Part shown: positions 1 through 8,242 of the stretch, one piece after another | Layout of the letters: each line of letters starts with the position of its first letter | How positions within the stretch are numbered: position 1 is the first letter of the stretch | Source: Agrobacterium tumefaciens | Lineage (GTDB): Bacteria; Pseudomonadota; Alphaproteobacteria; Rhizobiales; Rhizobiaceae | DNA: 64,000 nt | NCBI RefSeq assembly: GCF_005221325.1 | Contig: NZ_CP039891.1 | Coordinates: forward strand, 94,105 to 158,104 | Direction: 5' to 3' | The notes under the pieces: model-generated | Told to the model about the DNA's origin: nothing | Database searches by the model: none | The model's input: only the letters and a program-made list of their open reading frames with translations | Position numbers and translations under genes: made by a program

Positions 1-92
1 GACTGGCGATCGTTGCGGTCGCTATCTTCCTGGACCGGCTGTCGCGCGGCGCATTACAGCAAAGTCGTGCGCCGGTCGGGGCAAGTAGCTGA
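1..92 (+). CDS. C-terminal tail of a glycine betaine/proline-type ABC permease (ProW-like), partial
   Basis: The frame beginning at base 3 is open from the window edge to a TGA at 90-92. It reads LAIVAVAIFLDRLSRG followed by a short hydrophilic tail. A hydrophobic last helix ending in a 'LDR(L/I)xxG' motif is typical of the C-terminus of ProW/OpuAB-type permeases for quaternary amines. The next gene starts 20 bases later with its own Shine-Dalgarno, so the two may be co-transcribed. That would fit uptake of proline betaine or hydroxyproline derivatives feeding the downstream racemase/epimerase. Only about 29 residues are visible, so the family call is an inference. Confidence 0.55.
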   Translation, partial: LAIVAVAIFLDRLSRGALQQSRAPVGASS

Positions 93-111
93 CGGAACGA
101 AAGGAAAGATC

Positions 112-1110
112 GTGCGACACAGCTTCTTCTGCATCGACAGTCATACCTGCGGCAATCCCGTCCGCCTCGTCGCTGGCGGTGGCCCCCTTCTGCCGCATCT
201 GCCGATCTCCGAGCGGCGCGAGCTGTTTATTCGGGACCACGATTGGGTAAGAAGGTCCCTGATGTTCGAACCGCGCGGCCATGACATTATGTCAGGCGCG
301 ATCATCTATCCAGCCTATCGCGAGGATTGCGATTTCGCGGTCCTCTTCATCGAGGTTAGCGGTTGCCTACCCATGTGTGGGGCCGGTACGATCGGTCTGG
401 TGACCGCAGGCATCGAGGAAGGCCTAATCAAACCGCGGATCGAGGGACAACTTTCCATTGAGACCCCGGCCGGCCGGGTGGATATTCTCTACGAGAAACC
501 CGGCGCGTTCGTGGAATCGGTGCGCATGTTCAACGTGCCGAGCTATCTTCACGCCGCAGACGTCGCCGTCGATCTTCCGGGCTTCGGGGGTCTCGTCGTG
601 GATATTTCCTATGGGGGAAATTATTACGCAGTCATTGAACCGCAGCAATCGTGGTCGGGACTTGATGGGATGTCTGCCGGCGGAATAGTCGATCTCAGCG
701 TAAAGTTACGCGAAGCGCTGGCAGAAATCTGCAATCCGCACCATCCGGACGATGCCAGGATCAACGGAGTTCACCACGCTCTCTGGTGTGATAAACCGAC
801 AAGCGACGCGGCAGATGGTCGTGGGGCTGTGTTCTACGGCGACAAGGCCATCGATCGCTCCCCGGGCGGGACTGGTACCTCAGCCAGAATGGCCCAGCTT
901 TACGGCAAGGGGCGGCTGAAGGTAGGCCAACCCTTCCGTCAGGAAAGTATTATCGGCACTGTGTTCGAAGGGCGGATCGAAGACGAAGTCCCGGTTGGTC
1001 CGTTTAAGGGCATCAAGCCGAGCGTTGGGGGGTGGGCCCGGATCACCGGGCATAATACTATCTTCGTGGATGATCGGGACCCTCTCGCGCATGGCTTTCA
1101 GATCAGATAG
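112..1110 (+). CDS. Proline racemase / 4-hydroxyproline epimerase superfamily enzyme with variant active site
   Basis: A 332-residue protein, normal length for the proline racemase superfamily (hydroxyproline 2-epimerases, proline racemases and trans-3-hydroxyproline dehydratases, cytosolic). The GTG start at 112 is chosen because AAGGAA lies 6 bases upstream at 101-106 and the protein then begins MRHSFFCIDSHTCGNP, the usual N-terminus. The first catalytic cysteine is present at about residue 89, but in MCGAGTIG, where family members usually have MCGHGTIG. The second catalytic position, usually Cys or Thr in DRSPCGTGT, is Gly here (DRSPGGTGT, about residue 252). Two-base epimerisation as described for the family would lack its second thiol, so the reaction may be altered (lyase, one-base chemistry or another substrate). 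Its neighbour upstream looks like a betaine/proline permease. Family call firm; reaction unknown. Confidence 0.85.
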   Translation: MRHSFFCIDSHTCGNPVRLVAGGGPLLPHLPISERRELFIRDHDWVRRSLMFEPRGHDIMSGAIIYPAYREDCDFAVLFIEVSGCLPMCGAGTIGLVTAGIEEGLIKPRIEGQLSIETPAGRVDILYEKPGAFVESVRMFNVPSYLHAADVAVDLPGFGGLVVDISYGGNYYAVIEPQQSWSGLDGMSAGGIVDLSVKLREALAEICNPHHPDDARINGVHHALWCDKPTSDAADGRGAVFYGDKAIDRSPGGTGTSARMAQLYGKGRLKVGQPFRQESIIGTVFEGRIEDEVPVGPFKGIKPSVGGWARITGHNTIFVDDRDPLAHGFQIR

Positions 1111-1935
1111 ACGCTTGCCGTGGTGGTAGATTGAACATGACGTCATCTGACACGGCTACCCGGGTTTACCGTCTGTCGTCGGCTTTGTCCGCGCATTCAG
1201 TTATCGCCTTTGCGTTGTTCGTTGGCGCTCTGCGTTCCGGGCATCGTCATAAGATCAAGCAGCATTGGTCGTAGTACACTTTCACGCCGGGGCGAGAAAC
1301 AACGAAATTAATATCCATCTGAAGATTGCATTGACTTTCACATGCTGCGGGAAACGCGTCTGAATTCGCGATAACTCTCAAACCCAAGAGAGATTGCCAC
1401 CCGAACCACCGTCGACTCGGCGACAGAACAACGAGCAGCTTGGGAATTCGCCGTCGACAGGCGACGACTTCCGGGCAGGTGACAACAGTTCGCGGGATTC
1501 GCCCTTGATGACAGGATAGCTGCAAAGCTTTGACCGCAAGCATGCTTCTCAAATCAAAAATTTCTTGGGCTTCGGAACTTTTACTTTCACTTCCCATGGC
1601 GATTTTCCTTCCCTCGCCGATGACAAACTGAATGACGAAGTTTTCCAACATCTATGTGCTGACGGGACGCTGTCGGCCGACACGGATTCAATGGCAGCAG
1701 CTGCGATCGCCAGAGCGCTGCGAACATCAGCTCTAGTTGGTGCATTCCGGACGTACCGCTACGAGCCGCCTCGACTGACGAAGCGGGCTGTGCCGTGTGG
1801 GCCTGGACGAAGCGGTCCTCATCACGCCGCCAGAAATTGGGAATCTCGTCATTGTCTGCTTTCTGCATCAATGGGGCCACCGCTCTTCCTTGGCCAACCT
1901 CAGCTGTCGATGTCTAGCTCCCTACAACCCTTAGT
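1111..1935. other. Gene-poor stretch of 825 bases
   Basis: This interval separates the racemase from the convergent adenine deaminase. Short open frames occur on both strands (for example minus strand 1247-1651 and 1587-1880) but none has a recognisable motif, a good ribosome site or a family-like N-terminus. One minus-strand frame around 1560-1770 ends in a lysine-rich tail and could be debris of a former gene. I see no tRNA, terminator with a T-tract, or long repeat. Confidence 0.4.
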
Positions 1936-3798
1936 TTACCACACGACAGGATGCGATTGGCCTGTGTTGACGTTGACAAGTCCTGACGGCACCTGGTCGC
2001 TTGGCGCGACGAATACCCAGCGCCAGGGCAGGCAAGTCAGGGTGGCGAATATCAGCGTTTCCGGAAAGCCCGGTTTCCAGATCTTGGTAGCGGAAGGCTC
2101 GTACATCCACTCGATCTTTTCCGCGGCTGAGTATAACTGCTGCATTTCTCGATCAAGTTCCTCTGCCGGGCGCGCCGTCATCAGGCCACCGATCTCGTAG
2201 CGTACCTCCGCTACGATCTCGCCCCGATGCACCAGCACCCATCCGCCGGCGATTTCCTGCAGGCGATTTACGGCCATCGCCATCGCACTGTCGGAGGAGC
2301 CCACCGTCCAGACGTTATGTGAATCATGGGCGACGGAGCAGGCAAGCGCCGTGTCCGGATCCGAAGGACCGCAGCCCAGCCAGAACATCGATGCCAGCTT
2401 TCCGGTGCCGTTATACCGGTCAACGATAGCGAATTTCGTGATCCTCCGCACCGTGTCTCGCAGCACCTCGCCGTTTTTAACGGCCAGTTCCATTGTCAGG
2501 AAATCCTGATTCCAGTGAAAGGGGCGCAGGAGCGCTGCTTGCACGGTGTAACGGCTGTCTGGAGCAGGAATGGCAAAGTCCGCTGCAGTCAGGAAGCGCC
2601 CGATCTTCATCGTATCGCTTGCCCATTCCGGCCAGGAAATGTCGGGTTGCGGTCCGAGATATTGCTTGCCTTCGGAAACGAGCAAGCCGTCTGCGTAAAC
2701 GGCTGAGATGGAAACGGACTCCACGTCGTTGAGCAGCACGAGATCCGCGTAGCGGCCGGGTGTAATGCTGCCCACCCATGCGTCGATGCGCATATGTCTG
2801 GCCGGGTTGAGCGTGACACATTGAATGGCGGTTTCGGGCGGGACGCCGTGCTCGATCGCGGATCGAAGATTGTAGTCGCTAGCGCCTATTCTCAGCGTTT
2901 CCGAGGCACTGCGGTCATCCGTGGTAAAGGCGATATTGGACCAATCGGGAAGGCCGCGCTCAAGGAGGCCCGGCAAGACCTCGGGGAAATTATAGGGGCG
3001 GATCTCAATGAAGATGCCGCGGTTTATTTTCTCCCAGCCGTCCTCGAAACTCCAGATCTCATGATCGGAAGAGATACCGGACGCGGCGAAGGCACTGGTT
3101 TCATGCACCTCGACAAGACCTGCACCGTGTCCCTCGACAACGCCGCGCTGTTCGACCGTAGCACGGATCATTCCCCATATTCGCTCATAGGCGGGGTTTT
3201 GCGGATCCCAGACCGCCGGCCAGTCCATGACCTCGTCGAGACTGACCACGGACAGATCTCCCGTCAGGAAGCCGCGCTGCTCCTCATAGCCGTAATGGCC
3301 GCCGGTGCTCTCCCATCCGCTCGGAGGCACTGCGGAGCCGGGCTGGATGAAGACCTTGTGTGGTACGCCATAACTGCGGGCCGTCTTCCAGAACGCCGTA
3401 TTGTTGGGGCCGTCGACATTTGCGAATTCGTGGCTCGCCTCGCACGTCCAGGTGTTGCCTCTCGGCAGAACAAGGGCTGCCTCATATTCGGGCGTCAGGT
3501 GCGTGCTTTCGATGTGCTTGTGCACCTCGCCGAAGCCGGGAACGGCCGAAAGGTCCGGATAGTGTACTCGGCCGGCGACCTCCCCCTTGTATTGGCCGGC
3601 AGGGCCGACCCAGGCGATGCGCCGTCCCTTGACGACGATCTCCTGGTCAATAGCCCACATGCGCGTATGTACATTCAGCAGGCGGCCCACGCGGATCACC
3701 AGATCCGCCGGTCTTTTGCCCAAGGCCACAAGGACGAGATCCTGGCGGATGGTGATATCGTCCTTTGCGCTGAGGATGAGGTCGTTTGGAAGGCTCAT
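1936..3798 (-). CDS. ade: Adenine deaminase (AdeC-type amidohydrolase)
   Basis: A 620-residue metal-dependent amidohydrolase that would convert adenine to hypoxanthine and ammonia in the cytosol. The metal-binding HxH appears as GEVHKHIES near residue 93, where AdeC proteins usually read DxHxHIES. A catalytic-Asp region 'TTDDRSASE', the helix 'HGVPPETAIQCVTLNPARHM' and the C-terminal GGWVLVHRGE / GGLMTARPAEE motifs all match the adenine deaminase family with its C-terminal domain. The start has AAGGAG eleven bases upstream (3805-3810). The stop of the upstream purine permease is 12 bases away, so the two form one operon for purine salvage or use as a nitrogen source. The lysine inside HKH and the missing Asp before it mark a divergent subfamily. 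Another purine-type substrate is possible. Confidence 0.88.
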   Translation of the reverse strand: MSLPNDLILSAKDDITIRQDLVLVALGKRPADLVIRVGRLLNVHTRMWAIDQEIVVKGRRIAWVGPAGQYKGEVAGRVHYPDLSAVPGFGEVHKHIESTHLTPEYEAALVLPRGNTWTCEASHEFANVDGPNNTAFWKTARSYGVPHKVFIQPGSAVPPSGWESTGGHYGYEEQRGFLTGDLSVVSLDEVMDWPAVWDPQNPAYERIWGMIRATVEQRGVVEGHGAGLVEVHETSAFAASGISSDHEIWSFEDGWEKINRGIFIEIRPYNFPEVLPGLLERGLPDWSNIAFTTDDRSASETLRIGASDYNLRSAIEHGVPPETAIQCVTLNPARHMRIDAWVGSITPGRYADLVLLNDVESVSISAVYADGLLVSEGKQYLGPQPDISWPEWASDTMKIGRFLTAADFAIPAPDSRYTVQAALLRPFHWNQDFLTMELAVKNGEVLRDTVRRITKFAIVDRYNGTGKLASMFWLGCGPSDPDTALACSVAHDSHNVWTVGSSDSAMAMAVNRLQEIAGGWVLVHRGEIVAEVRYEIGGLMTARPAEELDREMQQLYSAAEKIEWMYEPSATKIWKPGFPETLIFATLTCLPWRWVFVAPSDQVPSGLVNVNTGQSHPVVW

Positions 3799-3810
3799 GG
3801 TGCGCGCTCC

Positions 3811-5178
3811 TTAAAAAGCCCGATTGACGATAATGATGTAGATGATGAAGATGACATCAAGGGCTACGAGCATCGCGGTGAGTTTCTGCCACTGGCGCGT
3901 CGCCAGAACGATCAGCGAGTAGACGAAGCAACCGATCGCCAATCCCATCATCAGATCGGTGGTTACGACCGTGATCAGGAGGATCAGGATAGGCGGAATG
4001 GCATTCTCAGGCCGCGACGTGTCCAAGTCGCGAATGCCTTCCATCATCAGAACGCCGACCATCACCAGGGCCGGAGCCGTTGCCTGGGCCGGAATGATGC
4101 CGATGAGCGGCCAGAAGAAGAGCGAGACACCGAAGAGAACTGCGACGACGATGCCGGTCAGGCCCGTACGGCCGCCTGCTTCGACGCCCGCCGCCGATTC
4201 CACGTACGCCACGACAGTCGACGTGCCTAAAGCAGCACCGATAATCGAGGCGAAGCCGTCAGCGGCGTAGGCCTGCCTGGCGCTCGGAATGTTGCCGTCC
4301 TCATCCATGATCTTGCCGCGGCGTGTCACACCAATCAGCGTCGCTGTCGCAGAGAAGAAATCGGATATGAAGAAGTAGAGCGTGATCGGAAGAACGAGCC
4401 AGAAGTGCGTGAAAAACTCATGGAAATCGAAAGCGAAGAAGAGCTCTTTTGGGATGATCGGAAAATCGATGATGCGATCCGGAACGGCTGTCAGCGGCGT
4501 TCCATCCGCTGTGATGAACAGGCCGATGACACTCAGGGCGGCGATCGAGATCAGGAAGGCGGCCGGTATCCGCAATGCGATCAGCATCGGCGTCACAAGC
4601 ACGCCGATAAGCGAAAGCATGACGGCCGGCTCGGCGATATCACCGAAGGAAAGCCGGTCATTGGCCAGAGACACCAGGCCGGCGTTCTTGAGGCCGAGAT
4701 AGGCGATGAAAAGACCGAGGCCGCATTGTATGCCCAGCCGGATCGGCTCGGGAAAACCGCGGACAATCCGCTCGCGCCATCGGGTGAGCGACAGGATCGT
4801 AAACAGGATCCCGCCGATCAGGACCATGGTGAAGGCAGTCTGGTAGGATACTCCCATCTGCAGCACGACCACCTGCGCAAAGATTACGTTCGACCCCATT
4901 CCGGGCGCGAGCGCGATCGGCAGATTGGCCCAAAGCGCCATGATCAAGGTTCCTACCATCGAAGCGAGGGCCGTGGCGATGATGAGCGAATGCATATTCA
5001 TGCCCGCGGCCGACAGGATCGCTGGGTTGACCACGATGATGTAGCTCATCGCGCCGAAGGTCGTGAGACCGGCTACGACCTCACGCGATATCGACGAATT
5101 CCGCTTTTCGATGCGGAAATATCGATTGAGGGCCGGTAGTTTTGACCCCTCCTGATCCGAAAAAACACTGCCTGTCAT
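3811..5178 (-). CDS. NCS2 family purine permease (AzgA/GhxP/AdeQ-like)
   Basis: A 455-residue inner-membrane protein with about 12 hydrophobic segments. The N-terminal 'TTFGAMSYIIVVNPAIL' and 'ALAPGMGSNVIFAQ' segments are the signature of the AzgA-like branch of the NCS2 nucleobase:cation symporters. These import adenine, guanine or hypoxanthine. The start is supported by GGGGAACGA about 10 bases upstream. It is the first gene of a two-gene operon with adenine deaminase, so imported adenine would be deaminated at once. The family call is secure; adenine as substrate is inferred from the neighbour. Confidence 0.9.
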   Translation of the reverse strand: MTGSVFSDQEGSKLPALNRYFRIEKRNSSISREVVAGLTTFGAMSYIIVVNPAILSAAGMNMHSLIIATALASMVGTLIMALWANLPIALAPGMGSNVIFAQVVVLQMGVSYQTAFTMVLIGGILFTILSLTRWRERIVRGFPEPIRLGIQCGLGLFIAYLGLKNAGLVSLANDRLSFGDIAEPAVMLSLIGVLVTPMLIALRIPAAFLISIAALSVIGLFITADGTPLTAVPDRIIDFPIIPKELFFAFDFHEFFTHFWLVLPITLYFFISDFFSATATLIGVTRRGKIMDEDGNIPSARQAYAADGFASIIGAALGTSTVVAYVESAAGVEAGGRTGLTGIVVAVLFGVSLFFWPLIGIIPAQATAPALVMVGVLMMEGIRDLDTSRPENAIPPILILLITVVTTDLMMGLAIGCFVYSLIVLATRQWQKLTAMLVALDVIFIIYIIIVNRAF

Positions 5179-5578
5179 TGCCTATCGTTCCCCTGTTTTT
5201 GCCGTCGCGTTGGCAGCTTTTTGCTGTCTATCGAGCGCGATGAAACTGGATATCGTCATGAAAAGGCGGGCGCCATGACTGCGGCTTCGTGAAGTTGATT
5301 GGAATTCAGAAAGATATGCCCATTCTGACAACCGAGAGGCTTCGGTCGCTGCACAGGGATTACTTTTTGGCTTGGCACGAATGCCCTAACCGCAGTGCGA
5401 CAGGCGGGTCAGCGTTCACATAGAATGCGATGAGTTAGGCACGAATATTGCTTGTTATCGAAATGGAACGCCGTCGTAAATTGGCAAAGGCCGAGGTTCT
5501 CACACCAAGCCGCAGCCGACCGAGTGCAATTGGGTTCTACGCATCGGATGCGGGCTGTTCTGTAGGAAGGATCGAGTT
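5179..5578. promoter_or_regulatory. Divergent intergenic region between purine permease and AraC regulator
   Basis: These 400 bases hold no convincing gene and must contain the promoters of the leftward permease-deaminase operon and of the rightward AraC gene. The nonamer GGCACGAAT occurs twice as a direct repeat (5374-5382 and 5438-5446). Direct repeats are the usual arrangement of AraC-type binding sites, so these are candidate operators. This is inference only. Confidence 0.4.
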
Positions 5579-6364
5579 ATGGAGATTTTAAGTCGAGACT
5601 ATAACTTTCACTTTCACAAGGCGACAAGCGACAACAATCCAGCCGGCACCTATTTCGGCGAACCACGTGTCGAGGTGTCGCTCATTGTGAAGGGGTCGGT
5701 GCGGTTCATCGTCGACGGCCGTGTTCGAGTTGTGCATGCGCCCTGCGCCACATTACAGGCATACCAGGTCGATCTCTACGCGTTGTCAAACAAAGACCAA
5801 AAGGTTCAGACAATGTGGTGCCACTTTTCTCCGGATGCGCTGTCGGAGGAGGACTGGTCGGTACTGGAAAATTTGCCGGCCGCCCAGCCGATTCCTCCCT
5901 TGATGCCATCGCTCTTTGCCGGCGCTCTCTCATTGCAGCAGGAATCCGATGCCACGCCCGAGCACGATGTCACAAATCACATGCGCAATTCGCTCGGCCG
6001 GACGATCCTCGCGGAATATATCCGAGGCACCCAGCTTGCGGGGCGAACGAGGCCATTGCCAAAGGCGGTTAGCGTGGCAAAAAAGGCTCTCGACAGTGAA
6101 TATTCACGATCGTGGACGGTTGCAAGGCTAGCGAGCCTCGCCGATACCAACGCAAACTACCTCATCCATCTTTTCAAGACCTATCTCGGCGTGCCGCCGA
6201 TACATTATTTATGGGAGAGAAGGCTGGATGCGGGTATCCAGATGCTGCAGTCCACCAGCCTGACAATCGACGAGATATCCCATCGCTGCGGATTCCGGAG
6301 CCCGGCGCATTTTTCACGGCGGGTCAAGGAGAGGAATGGCGCTCCACCAAGCCGTTTCCGGTAG
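5579..6364 (+). CDS. AraC-family transcriptional regulator
   Basis: A 261-residue regulator. The first ~130 residues form a cupin-like sensing domain ('EVSLIVKGSVRFIVDGR'). The C-terminal ~100 residues hold two helix-turn-helix motifs: 'WTVARLASLADTNANYLIHLFK' type first HTH and 'LTIDEISHRCGFRSPAHFSRRVK' type second HTH, ending in the usual PxxFR. The start has AAGGA upstream of ATG. It is divergent from the purine permease operon and is the obvious candidate regulator for it. The ligand is unknown. Confidence 0.9.
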   Translation: MEILSRDYNFHFHKATSDNNPAGTYFGEPRVEVSLIVKGSVRFIVDGRVRVVHAPCATLQAYQVDLYALSNKDQKVQTMWCHFSPDALSEEDWSVLENLPAAQPIPPLMPSLFAGALSLQQESDATPEHDVTNHMRNSLGRTILAEYIRGTQLAGRTRPLPKAVSVAKKALDSEYSRSWTVARLASLADTNANYLIHLFKTYLGVPPIHYLWERRLDAGIQMLQSTSLTIDEISHRCGFRSPAHFSRRVKERNGAPPSRFR

Positions 6365-6571
6365 TAGTTGTATTTTCACGGAATCGTGGTCTTGCGAGCC
6401 GTCAATTATCTCTGCAAATACGGCATCTCTATCGTGACTTGAATCCAGGCTGCGGACGGCGGCAATAGAACAGGTGTGTGTTTCGGTGTGGACCCTGCGG
6501 CGATGGCAAAGACATTGAAAACTCCATAGTCATGCGGCGTTCGCGCAGGTTTTCCCACGAGGATCGAGCCA

Positions 6572-6700
6572 ATGAGAATCCTGTCGATTTGCCTTGTTGC
6601 CGTTTTGGCGCTCTCAGTTGGTCCGACTTACAGGCATCAAGGATGGGGCTTCTATGCAACAGGTCAACCGGTCTATCTTCGAGGGCGGTCACTGATGTGA
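6572..6700 (+). CDS. Possible small exported peptide (42 residues)
   Basis: An ATG at 6572, with GAGG about 10 bases upstream, opens a 42-codon frame. It begins MRILSICLVAVLALSVG, a good signal-peptide or membrane-anchor shape, and continues with a Gly/Tyr-rich tail (HQGWGFYATGQPVYLRG). The size, the hydrophobic N-terminus and the GWG-Y-G tail recall small membrane peptides common in rhizobia, but I cannot name a family. It stands alone between the AraC gene and a broken TetR gene, so it may be chance. Confidence 0.35.
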   Translation: MRILSICLVAVLALSVGPTYRHQGWGFYATGQPVYLRGRSLM

Positions 6701-6789
6701 TCTGAAATCCGCTGCGTGTTTGAAGAACGTCTGCTCCTCCTTTGACAGGTGCCGCTGTTCTTGTTTTTCACCCCATGTCCCGTAATAAA

Positions 6790-7426
6790 TCACAGCGTAG
6801 GCCCGGACCTTTTATTCACGCTTTGAAGAACGAGATTTATAACATTCTCAATCCCTGGGTTGTCGGGTTTGTAGCCGGACGAAAGCACTGGATGTAAATA
6901 GTTCGTCATGTGCATGGTGATACATGCGGCGGCCAGCTCGCGGGTCTCGATGCACCCGAGTCCGGAATCACATTCCGCTTTCAGGAGCTTTGTGATTGAG
7001 GCACGCACACGAGCCAAAAACCCGCGTGCGGCTGGCAATGCTTGGATTACTGCATCCCTGACCAGGTCGTTCGCGTGAACGTTCCCTACGATTTTTTCCG
7101 AACTCACCTCGGCAAGAGTGCGCAGTAAGCATGCGAGCCGTTAATCCGGTGATTGATCCGTAGAATTCGTGATGCGTTCGAGTTCGTCGCTAATTTTGTT
7201 CAGTTGCAGTTCTGCAAGCGCCTCATCAATCGACCCTCTTGCCGGGAAAGACCGGTACAACTCAGCGCGGCTAATCCCAGCTTGTGCCGCTATGTCATCG
7301 ATTGTCGCCTTGCGATAGCCAACTCCGCGAACACTTCTTCGGCCCCTCGAAGAATGTCAAATTTAGCCAAAGCGGTTTTGGACTCTCTACCGCTTCGGTT
7401 CCCCGACTACTCGGTGATCGCCTCAT
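6790..7426 (-). pseudogene. TetR-family regulator gene broken by several frameshifts
   Basis: On the minus strand three frames must be joined to recover a TetR-like protein. An N-terminal piece starts at the ATG at 7424-7426 (MRRSPSSRGTEAVES). The next piece reads KFDILRGAEEVFAE. A third frame reads GYRKATIDDIAAQAGISRAE and continues LYRSFPARGS, a textbook TetR helix-turn-helix, but stops at SPD. The C-terminal ligand-binding part then continues in another frame (LLRTLAEVSSEKIVGNV and on to 6790). The order and content are those of a single ~200-residue repressor, so this is a decayed gene rather than several small ones. It lies downstream of, and in the same direction as, a glutathione S-transferase that it may once have regulated. 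Confidence 0.75.
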
Positions 7427-7490
7427 AAGGGACCACCCATTCCGAAAGCCACTCTTCTGCTGCGCATAAAGCGCGCTCGCTGCTGCGGAA

Positions 7491-8183
7491 TCATAATGGT
7501 TGAGACCGAGTGGAGTACGATGCCAGCGCTCGCTGAAACGCGGGGCGAGCTTCACCGCGTTCGACGTAAAGTTGAACCATGGGGATCTCTCGTAGGACAT
7601 CCGTCCCACGTAGCGATCTAAGCACGGTCACCATCAGCAGGTCTCCGGCAGTAAAATCCCCGTCCAACCAGTCAGAGCCACCCAGCGTCTCAGCCAGTTC
7701 CTGAAGCCGCAGGGGAAGATAGCCAGCGCTACCTGACGAAATGCAGGGTTCAATTGTGTTCAAAGCCGCAAACATCCACATCACCGCCCGTGCCCTCGCA
7801 TTGCGGTCGGGTGGCAGCAGACCAGAATGCTCGTGCGCGATGTGATGGACGATCGCTCCTGATTCGAAGAGGGCTAGGTCGCCGTCCTCGTAAGTCGGCA
7901 TCTGTCCGAAAGGATGGAGTTCGCGGCGGTATTCAACCCTTTGCATTTCAGGAAACGTCAAAAACCGCAGATGATACGGTTGTCCAACTTCTTCCAATGC
8001 CCAGCGCACCCGAAAATCGCGGTGGTGCCCCCGGCCGCCATCGAAAGGGTTTTGGAACGTGGATACGATTGGTTGCCTTTTGGTGTGACTTTCCAGAACA
8101 TCGACATTTTTGACTTCGCTTGCTCGCTCGACGGATGGCCGCAGGGCAATGTTGCCCCACAGCGTTCTGAAGAGTGCCTTCAT
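7491..8183 (-). CDS. Glutathione S-transferase family protein
   Basis: A 230-residue cytosolic protein. The N-terminal thioredoxin-like domain has 'RVRWALEEVGQPYHLRFL', 'HPFGQMPTYEDGDLALFESGAIVHHIA' (the cis-Pro and ES glutathione-binding region) and then an all-helical C-terminal domain with 'GGSDWLDGDFTAGDLLMV', the N-capping box/Asp motif. The ATG at 8183 is preferred over the upstream ATG at 8201 because GGGAGG lies eight bases before it. The residues before the first helix are longer than in classic GSTs and no obvious catalytic Ser/Cys was identified. Likely a detoxification enzyme; substrate unknown. The TetR remnant downstream suggests former local regulation. Confidence 0.88.
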   Translation of the reverse strand: MKALFRTLWGNIALRPSVERASEVKNVDVLESHTKRQPIVSTFQNPFDGGRGHHRDFRVRWALEEVGQPYHLRFLTFPEMQRVEYRRELHPFGQMPTYEDGDLALFESGAIVHHIAHEHSGLLPPDRNARARAVMWMFAALNTIEPCISSGSAGYLPLRLQELAETLGGSDWLDGDFTAGDLLMVTVLRSLRGTDVLREIPMVQLYVERGEARPAFQRALASYSTRSQPL

Positions 8184-8242
8184 GTGAGATCCTCCCGACA
8201 TGCAAGCTTTTTCTTTGGAGTTAGCATTCTCACCGGCTCTGC

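Noticed and set aside
1565..2200. 211-residue plus-strand frame before and across the end of adenine deaminase
   Set aside because: Overlaps the deaminase antisense for its last third and shows no recognisable domain.
2794..4230. Long plus-strand open frame opposite adenine deaminase and the purine permease
   Set aside because: It is antisense to two well-recognised genes, has low-complexity Asp/Arg/His-rich translation and no family motif.
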